From Rhizoclosmatium globosum (Eukaryota > Chytridiomycota > Chytridiomycetes > Chytridiales > Chytriomycetaceae): a DNA stretch of 64,000 bases. Shown one piece after another: positions 57,649 through 64,000 of this stretch (the first letter of the stretch is position 1; every line of letters starts with the position of its first letter). A program made the translations under genes and the position numbers. Under the pieces are notes generated by a model. It saw only the letters and a list, made by a program, of their open reading frames with translations, did no database searches and was not told the origin of the DNA. The stretch spans positions 124,001-188,000 of the forward strand of contig MCGO01000001.1 in assembly GCA_002104985.1 (NCBI GenBank), written 5' to 3'.

Positions 57649-58211
57649 TGTGAAAGAGAAATTATAAAACAGAGAAACGGAAAAGAAACAAAGCAGTACT
57701 TCATAAAAGCGTTTTACTGTGATTCTCTGTGATTCGGCAGTTGGGACAATGACATTATCATGTTCTCCACTTGAGATGAGAACCTTCTGATTTCATAGCA
57801 AAGTGAATAAGTACTGAACGAAAACACCTTTTTTCAATTACAACAAAGCTAAAAAACGAGAAAACCAAAAACGGAAATGATAGAAGGAACCCCATTAAGA
57901 TACTGATGAAATAAGAAGAGAAAGTGAGGGAGAAGTGAAAGTGAATGTTACACTTGCAAGTGTGAAAATGATGCACAAAAGGAATACACATATGAACATT
58001 GAATAGAGAACGAAGGAAGGGGGGAGTGAGTGAGATGATTATGAGGCAAAACCTGAAAACACAACAACCATAAACCCTCCTTCAGACATTCTAGAGCACA
58101 TACACCAGCCACAAGCAAGAACAACAATCAAAAAACAATAATTCCATCATCTTCCTCCTCCTACAACATCAATATCTACAAAGCAAGTTCCTTCGGATGT
58201 GTAGAGGGGGT
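57649..58211. other. Spacer between BTG/TOB and Prp19
   Basis: About 560 bases, AT-rich with A-tracts. Probably the BTG/TOB 3' UTR and the Prp19 promoter. Frames here are compositional; no gene supported. Confidence 0.45.
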
Positions 58212-59196
58212 TTAGATGTACACGGTGCTGCTGCTACTGTTTGTAGAAGCAGATCCCGGCATTTTCATGACAACTCTTGTCTTTTGGGGCAAGTTGACTT
58301 GCTGAGCAGTGAGTTGAGGGCTATTGTGACCAGACATGTATCCAGAAGGTGGTGTAATATATCCAGTCATTTGAGGTGGAGAATTTCCATACTGTTGCTG
58401 TTGATGTTGACCTTGGCTCCATTTGAGCTTGATTTGCTGTTGTTGTAACATTCGTTGCTGGGTGACGGCGGGATCTTCCCAGATTCCAATGACGGGCGAA
58501 TGATCACTTCCAACTCGATAACATACAGTTCCAGGGTCGATCCATAACACCAAGTCGGTGGGCAGCAAGGGGTGGATCAGGGACAGTGGGATCGAGTTTT
58601 CTGAGGCAGCTCTTTGAAACGTCTTATCTAAGCGCTTTGGGTGGTTCATCAGACACCTTGACGCTGAGCCCTTGTGTGGCGAGGAGGTTGACCAGGCAGA
58701 AGATTTGATGAGTGAGTGGAGGAGGGAGGTGAGTGAGGCCAAGTACTGTTTCGTTTGGGCGTCTGTGAGCTGCGACTGAGAACTTGACAGATACCGAGCT
58801 GTAGAATCGAGAGTGAGAAAAGAGAGCAGGGTGACAAATAGGAACAGAACGGGCGTGGGGGCGTGCACGCAAAGCGGTTTTCAGAGTGGGTGTCTCATTG
58901 TTGCGTCGTGCCACCGTCGTCGCTCGTTCTCTCGTTCCGCCGCCGATCGCCCGCCCTCCCACACGACGCCACACACTATCCCACACGCACGCACACACTG
59001 TCAAGCTACTCTCGCTTAGTCACGTACCAACAAAGTCGACGGCGGCGGCGACCTCTGCCTCGCCGCCTCGTTTCTCCGTGTCGGCCAAGTCGCTGGAGCA
59101 ATTTGAGTTTGTTGTTGCGTCAGAGCCAGTTGGCGAAGGTGGCTGCACTCGCTTTGATTGCGTTGTTGTTGACGATGTTGTTGGGCGGGTGGCCAT
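58212..59196 (-). CDS. BTG/TOB family anti-proliferative protein
   Basis: Exon 1 starts MATRPTTSSTTTQSKRV and reaches EVAAAVDFVG, the first BTG helix, at a donor near 59028. Later exons give RYLSSSQSQLTDAQTKQY, SPHKGSASRCLMNHPKRLD (BTG box A region) and LLPTDLVLWIDPGTVCYRVG (box B, the CAF1/POP2 deadenylase-binding surface). The C-terminus is Gln/Pro-rich. BTG/TOB proteins recruit the CCR4-NOT deadenylase and slow cell division in animals. They are usually missing from Dikarya. Exact borders of the middle intron (about 59027 to 58800) are uncertain. Confidence 0.75.
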
Positions 59197-59617
59197 TTTT
59201 GGATGTGTTTTTTGGAGGTGGAGATGTGTCACCTTGTTTCCAATTGACCAACAACCCGAATCAGAAACGGTGCGTGTCTGCAAATGTGTTTCATCTTTTA
59301 TTTGGGAGTATCTTGCCTATTTGGTAATACATTGTTTCTGCATTCAACTATCAAACTGCTCTCGGCATTTCAGCCAAAGTATTAAATCAGTAACTTTTGT
59401 CAAACTATCGTAAGCCTCAATTCATATTAAGAGTACATTCCAGCTCTGGAACTCATGCAAAAACTAGTGGTAAATCATACAGCGTAGGCAAGTTGACAGA
59501 GATTTACGCTGTGGTGTTATAACTTGTAGCTGACTGAAAGTCTCTTTGTTGATTCTTTCCACTGTATTTCTGTTGAGTAATTCTCCTCAATCCACTTCCA
59601 TTGTCCATCCTTCAACG
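59197..59617. other. Divergent spacer between BTG/TOB and the 7-TM array
   Basis: About 420 bases. It ends in a motif CATTGTCCATCC just before the first 7-TM start, shared with later copies. No other feature supported. Confidence 0.45.
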
Positions 59618-60470
59618 ATGCTAATCTTGCCCTCAATCATTCTATGCTCCATCGCAACGAGTCTTTCGCTCTTCTTGATGTTTTACATCATTTATTTCAT
59701 TGTGGTTCATGAGTTTCTCCTCGTGTCCAAGGACTTTTCATTAAAAGCAATGGCATCGCTCTTCCACGTTCTCATCATCACAGGAAACTTTTCCAGCGCT
59801 GGCTTCAGCATCACTATGGGTGGGAGCTCAACGATTTTATGCAGAAGTCGATTCGCCCCTTCAAAAAGCCATGGGTGTAATCGCCGGATTTACAGTCGCA
59901 CTTTCTGAATATTGCTATTTGCGTTATACTTGGGCACGTGGATCGGATATTGTGCGACGACAATTCAAGTTTGCGTTCTCAGGAATGAGTTTGTTCGTGA
60001 AGTTGATGCCCATTCCGCTTATCACAGAATGTGTTGCAACGGCGTTACACACACTTGAACCAGACTCCACAGTGTATACGCTAATATACTTTGGAATCCA
60101 CAGTGTGCTTGGAGCTGTTATTATCGCATTCGACAGTATAATGCTGAGTTCATTCATCCAATGTTTGCGAAACACTCATATGGAAGAAGAAGCTGCTTCG
60201 AAAGACTTATTAATGATTAGTTGGTACGGAATAGGAAGTACTCTACTTTGCTTCGCAATGATTGCCGTGTTTGTTGGAGCAGGTATAGTTGTAAGCCTCG
60301 AAGTCAGCAATTTTCTATTTTCCGTAATCGCTGTTTTAATGTCTCTGGTCTTCTTTATGCTGACCATGATGAAAATACGAATCATTCATCAGTCGAGAGG
60401 TAGTACAGCTCAATCCATATCCATCTCGATAACAAAGCAGGTGTCAAGTCGGACATACAACGGACCATAA
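59618..60470 (+). CDS. Orphan seven-TM protein, tandem family copy 1 (one frame break)
   Basis: A 7-TM membrane protein starting MLILPSIILCSIATSLSLFLMF, with conserved LIITGNFSSAGFSI (TM2), RFYAEVDSPLQKAMGVIAGF and EYCYLRYTWARGSDIVRR (TM3/intracellular loop), and C-terminal VFFMLTMMKIRI. One base is gained in a G run near 59820, shifting the frame between ITMG and QRFYAE. It closely matches copies 2 and 3. No named receptor family recognised; a chemoreceptor-like role is inference from topology and tandem duplication. Confidence 0.7.
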
Positions 60471-60701
60471 TAAAGAAACAATTAACTCAGCGAAAATTAA
60501 ATACATGCTTTACCATAAAACGCTCTACCTTATTTTTTGGTTGTTTAGATGTTTATCCGGCTCACTGCTTTTATCATACCTTACACTGGTTGACGTGTAT
60601 TATTCACACAATTGACTGAACAACTCCTTTTGCGATTGATTTCATGAACACCTGTTTGTCTCATACTTCATTTCTTCAGAATTTCTTTTCATTGTCCACA
60701 A

Positions 60702-61766
60702 ATGCTGATCTTACCCTCTGTCATTCTCTGCTCCATTGCAACTGGCGTTTCACTCTTCTTGGTATTCTACATCATCTACTTCATAATTATCAATGAGTTT
60801 GTTCTTGTGTCGAAAGACTTCTCATGGAAAGCATTTGCATCGCTTTTCAATATTCTCATCATCACAGGAAACCTTGCCAGCGTCGGTTTCAGTATCTCTG
60901 TCGCAGTTCAACGATTTTATGCGGAAGCAGATTCGCCGCTTCAAAAAGCCATGGGTATCATTGCGGGATTTACAGTCGCACTTTCAGAGTATTGCTATTT
61001 GCGCTGTACTTGGGCACGCGCCTCTAATATCGTGCGCCGATCGTTTAAGCCTTTGTTCTCAGGAATGAGTTTGTTCTTGAAGTGGGTTCCTATTCTACTC
61101 GTCGCTGAGTGTACTTTAAGTGCGGTTTATATCCTCAAACCAAACTCAACACAAGTTGCTTCAATATTTTTCGGTATTTATGGCGTGACTGGGTTTGTGG
61201 TAGTTGTTTTCGACGCTGTTATGCTGATTTCATTCATCCAATGTTTGAGAAGTACTCATACGGAAGAGGAAGCTGTTTCCGAAGATTTCATGATAATTAG
61301 TTGGTATGGAGTAGGAAGCTCTATTTTCTGCTTTGCCGTGAATGTCGTATTTGTTGGAGCAGGGTTAGTTAAACGCGTCGAAGTGAACAATTTCTTGTTC
61401 TCCGTTATCGCAGTATTAATTTCTTTGGTGTTTTTGATGCTAAGCATGATGAAAATACGAGTCTTACAGTCAAGAAGCAATTCGTCTCAATCCAATTCTG
61501 TTACAACAGCAAAACGTCCCTCTGTGAAACCTCTAACTGGTCTCGATCCATCGACTGGACGACGACAGACCTCGATCGTTATAGATTTGGAAGTAATGTC
61601 CATCCTACCCTGCAGGTCCATTGGCCCCAATTGCAGAGCGGGAAATGTGCGGTTCCTAAGTACGTTAGAGCATCGTAGAACTAACAGTAAGGGAAGGGAA
61701 AGAACAGGAAAGGGAATAACAATAAAAGAAACAACACAACTAGTAAAGAAATACTCCACCTCGTAG
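60702..61766 (+). CDS. Orphan seven-TM protein, tandem family copy 2 (C-terminus replaced by insertion)
   Basis: Intact through the seven TMs (MLILPSVILCSIATGVSLFLV..., SEYCYLRCTWARASNIVRR, VFLMLSMMKIRVLQ). After TTAKRPSVKP, where copy 3 ends in TAKQPSAKTKNVV, this copy reads on for about 75 residues (LTGLDPSTGRRQTSIV..) encoded by inserted DNA and stops at 61766. The added tail is basic and unrelated to the family. A fusion protein is possible; equally, the natural stop was displaced by the insertion. Confidence 0.78.
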   Translation: MLILPSVILCSIATGVSLFLVFYIIYFIIINEFVLVSKDFSWKAFASLFNILIITGNLASVGFSISVAVQRFYAEADSPLQKAMGIIAGFTVALSEYCYLRCTWARASNIVRRSFKPLFSGMSLFLKWVPILLVAECTLSAVYILKPNSTQVASIFFGIYGVTGFVVVVFDAVMLISFIQCLRSTHTEEEAVSEDFMIISWYGVGSSIFCFAVNVVFVGAGLVKRVEVNNFLFSVIAVLISLVFLMLSMMKIRVLQSRSNSSQSNSVTTAKRPSVKPLTGLDPSTGRRQTSIVIDLEVMSILPCRSIGPNCRAGNVRFLSTLEHRRTNSKGRERTGKGITIKETTQLVKKYSTS

Positions 61767-62500
61767 CTGCTCGACTTACCCCACTGAAGAGCGCTTTTAG
61801 GACTAGTGCCGCATGACCTCAACACGGTCTATAGCTCCTTTTCCTACGCTCCGAACGACCAAGTCCAAATGTTAGAACGTGTCATTATATATGCTCGGTT
61901 TAGCAATCCGTGGGGAACTAGGTTCCTGCCTCCGTTCAAATATAATAAACTGTCGAGTCGCACCATGATCACCCCGCTGTACCTCTTGATCCATGGCTGC
62001 ACAACTCCCCTTTGACTAAACGACGTCACCACGGTTATTTCCAGAAGCCGTTATCCGGTCCTAAGCGCTTTACGGTCCATTGACGTTATCCACGTTACTT
62101 TTGGCCAGACCTACAACCCACAGGTCCCCTAACTAGAGATTCTTCCTGTGCCCATTGTACCTGTGCTACTTGTTCAACACTATCGCTCAGAACTCGCAAC
62201 GAGATTCCCTGGCGTGAATATGGTCGACAACAGCGCTCACCCGCAGCGACTGTCGAAGGGTCCTTGAATATACTCTCTATGCTCGCCACAGCACTTCAAT
62301 TATAGACAACTTCAAACTTTACTGATTTGCCGCTGATCCCCCATAACAACAAATAAATAAGTAAAGTACATAAAATAACAATATAATAAAACGTAAAAGA
62401 ATAAATACAAGCCCTGTTGCCAAGTCTTTGAACCTAGGTAATGAACAAGAAGAACCCCTTGTGAAGTACTTCACACCTCAGTGAAGATGGACAATACAGT
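61530..62500. mobile_element. About 1-kb insertion in the 7-TM array, probable retroelement remnant
   Basis: Spacer DNA after copy 3 (GCATTCCCCT..ATGGC.TATTTGG) reappears before copy 3 at about 62505-62545, so everything between the end of copy 2 and about 62500 is extra. Minus-strand sequence from about 61823 to 61537 begins TGTTGAGG and ends GACCA, a possible TG...CA LTR. An A-rich tract lies at 62340-62410, and GTGAAGTACTTCAC at 62461-62474 is a perfect palindrome. Target-site duplications were not found by eye, so LTR, LINE or other origin is open. Confidence 0.4.
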
Positions 62501-62617
62501 TTAGCATTCCCCTAAATCTGACTGCATGGCCTATTTGGAAGTTGTTTTAATAAATATCTATTTACCTTGAATACTTAACTTATTATAAATTTCGCTTCCA
62601 TTGTCCATCCCACACAA

Positions 62618-63460
62618 ATGCTGATCTTACCCTCAACCATTCTCTACTTCATTGCAACTGGCGTTTCACTCTTCTTGGGAGTCTACCTCATCTACTTCAT
62701 AATTATCAATGAGTTTGTCCTTGTGTCGAAAAACTTCTCATGGAAAGCATTTGCATCGCTCTTCAATATTCTCATCATCACAGGAAACCTTGCTAGCGTC
62801 GGTTTCAGTATCTCTGTAGCGGTTCAACGATTTTATGCAGAAGCTGATTCCCCACTTCAGAAAGGAATGGGTATAATCGCAGGATTTACAATTGCACTTT
62901 CACAATATTGCTATTTGCGTTGTACTTGGGCACGCGGTTCTGATATAGTACGCCGATTGTTTAAGCCTTTGTTCTCGGGAATGAGTTTGTTCTTGAATTG
63001 GGCTCCTATTCTACTTGTCGCTGAGTGTACTGTAAGCGCGGTTTATATCCTCAAACCAAACTCAACACAAGTTGCTTCAATATTTTTTGGTATTTATGGC
63101 GTGACTGGGTTTGCGGTAGTTGTTTTCGACGCTGTTATGCTGATTTCATTCATCCAATGTTTGAGAAGTACTCATACGGAAGAGGAAGCTGTTTCTGAAG
63201 ATTTCTTGATAATAAGCTGGTACGGAATAGGAAGTTCTTTACTCTGCTTTTCCGTGAATATTGTGTTTGTTGGAGCAGGGCTAGTTAAACGTGGCGATGT
63301 TAACAATTTCTTGTTCTCCGTTATAGCACTATTGGTATCTCTGGTCTTTTTTATGCTAAGCATGATGAAAATACGAGTCGTACAGTCAAGAAGAAACTCT
63401 GCTCGATTTGTTTCCATAACAGCAAAACAACCATCAGCAAAGACAAAGAATGTGGTTTAA
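62618..63460 (+). CDS. Orphan seven-TM protein, tandem family copy 3 (intact reference copy)
   Basis: Single exon, 280 residues, the cleanest copy. TM1 LPSTILYFIATGVSLFLGVYLIYF, TM2 NILIITGNLASVGFSIS, TM3 IIAGFTIALSQYCYLRC, TM4 MSLFLNWAPILLVAECTVSAVYI, TM5 FGIYGVTGFAVVVFDAVMLIS, TM6 SSLLCFSVNIVFVGAGL, TM7 FLFSVIALLVSLVFFMLSMM. The second intracellular loop WARGSDIVRRLFK and acidic THTEEEAVSEDF loop are shared with other copies. The tail ends TAKQPSAKTKNVV. No signal peptide or known GPCR motif such as DRY. Confidence 0.8.
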   Translation: MLILPSTILYFIATGVSLFLGVYLIYFIIINEFVLVSKNFSWKAFASLFNILIITGNLASVGFSISVAVQRFYAEADSPLQKGMGIIAGFTIALSQYCYLRCTWARGSDIVRRLFKPLFSGMSLFLNWAPILLVAECTVSAVYILKPNSTQVASIFFGIYGVTGFAVVVFDAVMLISFIQCLRSTHTEEEAVSEDFLIISWYGIGSSLLCFSVNIVFVGAGLVKRGDVNNFLFSVIALLVSLVFFMLSMMKIRVVQSRRNSARFVSITAKQPSAKTKNVV

Positions 63461-63581
63461 TAAATAGTTTTGCATTCCCCTGGCCGTATGGCTTATTTGG
63501 CGGTTGTTTTTATAAACATATAGCAACCTCACATACTTCTCATTCTGAATTATGCCTTAATTGTTCCCCCCAAAGCTAGGT

Positions 63582-63873
63582 ACGCTGATCTTACCTTCAA
63601 TCATTCTCTGCTCCGTCGCAACCGGCCTTTCACTTTTCTTGATATTCTACATCGTTTACTTCATTTCAGTTTATGAGTTCATTCTTGTGTCCAAAGATTT
63701 TTATGGAATTCAATCTCAACGTACTCATCATCACGGGAAACTTTGCTAACGCCGGCTTCAGCATCACTCTAGCAGTTGAACGATTTTATGCAGAAGCTGA
63801 TTCCCCACTTCAAAAAACCATGGATATAATCTCAGGATTTACACCATCAGTAAAAACAAGTAATGCGCAATAA
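63582..63873 (+). pseudogene. Orphan seven-TM protein, tandem family copy 4 (decayed)
   Basis: The start codon is ACG at 63582 where other copies have ATG. Homology (LILPSIILCSVATGLSLFL) continues to VLVSKDF-like FILVSKDF, then a deletion of about a dozen residues shifts the frame. Matching sequence resumes as NVLIITGNFANAGFSITLAV and RFYAEADSPLQKTMDIISGF and then ends at a stop, with TM3-TM7 missing. Also, the CATTGTCCA motif found before other copies is absent. A clear pseudogene. Confidence 0.85.
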
Positions 63874-63979
63874 TAAACTGTGCCTCGAAGCTTTTTTTAT
63901 TTTTCAATTTTTGCTCTGTCCAGCGTAAATGGTGGCTGCTCTCGTAGTTTCTCATCACAATTCACGTCCATTGTCCATC

Positions 63980-64000
63980 ATGCCGATGCTGATATTACCC
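63980..64000 (+). CDS. Orphan seven-TM protein, tandem family copy 5 (start only, cut by window)
   Basis: MPMLILP at the very end of the window, preceded by TTGTCCATC, matches the start and leader of copies 1-3. The array therefore continues beyond the window. Confidence 0.7.

Noticed and set aside
58863..59413. Plus-strand frames of 150-175 codons opposite BTG/TOB
   Set aside because: Antisense to the BTG/TOB exon and intron and composed of Arg/Ser-rich composition artefacts.
62095..62289. Small minus-strand frame (MASIESIFKDP...) as a retroelement gag gene
   Set aside because: Only about 64 codons with no zinc knuckle or other gag hallmark, so it is mentioned only as part of the insertion.

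Overview
This window looks like nuclear DNA of an early-diverging, flagellated (zoosporic, chytrid-like) fungus. Nearly all genes are split by 45-60 nt GT-AG introns, intergenic gaps are short, and the standard genetic code applies. The gene set is fungal (kynureninase, ALG5, Pcf11, Med18, Spt5, a Diaphanous-type formin, Prp19, endonuclease III). It also holds genes kept in flagellated lineages but usually lost in yeasts and moulds: a CSTPP1 (C11orf49)-like tubulin-polyglutamylase regulator and a BTG/TOB-type protein. The lineage is inferred from gene content, not from a phylogenetic marker.

Layout. 1-2.2 kb: 5' end of an ORC5-like gene and a secreted Ser/Thr-rich protein. 2.5-7.0 kb: a FAAH-type amidase and a secreted protein with three spherulin-4 domains. 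7.1-14.1 kb: F-box protein, cyclin, WW-domain protein, a two-TM sensor-like protein and an EVE-domain protein. 14.2-24.2 kb: Pcf11, a small secreted protein, Med18, ALG5 and a formin. 24.3-25.4 kb: a multi-TM orphan protein. 25.5-34.2 kb: nine tandem copies of a 984-bp unit, each carrying tRNA-Phe(GAA) and tRNA-Ala(AGC) 7 nt apart on the minus strand, so 18 tRNA genes. 34.6-46.9 kb: CSTPP1-like gene, Spt5, kynureninase, pyruvate dehydrogenase E2, phosphoserine phosphatase and endonuclease III. 46.9-53.7 kb: two inverted paralogues of a GDS-type (NXPE/PC-esterase-like) membrane-anchored esterase family, flanking a zinc-finger-like protein, an atypical SDR, tRNA-Lys(CTT) and tRNA-Val(TAC). 53.7-59.2 kb: universal stress protein, an F-box/WW-ankyrin-like protein, Prp19 and BTG/TOB. 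59.6-64 kb: at least five tandem copies of an orphan seven-TM family, one decayed and one interrupted at its 3' end by an insertion of about 1 kb.

Several genes are transcribed divergently from very short shared spacers: EVE/Pcf11 (52 bp), kynureninase/E2 (90 bp) and hypothetical/endonuclease III (44 bp). Functional themes are RNA polymerase II transcription and mRNA 3' processing (Spt5, Pcf11, Med18, Prp19), translation supply (tRNA array), the cytoskeleton (formin, CSTPP1-like) and lineage-specific surface or secreted proteins.

A caveat applies throughout. Several conserved genes (ORC5, amidase, E2, phosphoserine phosphatase, one esterase copy) are broken by isolated one-base deletions, mostly in short homopolymers, with protein similarity continuing in the next frame. 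They cluster at 41.7-44.9 kb and look more like sequence errors than decay, but raw reads are needed to decide.
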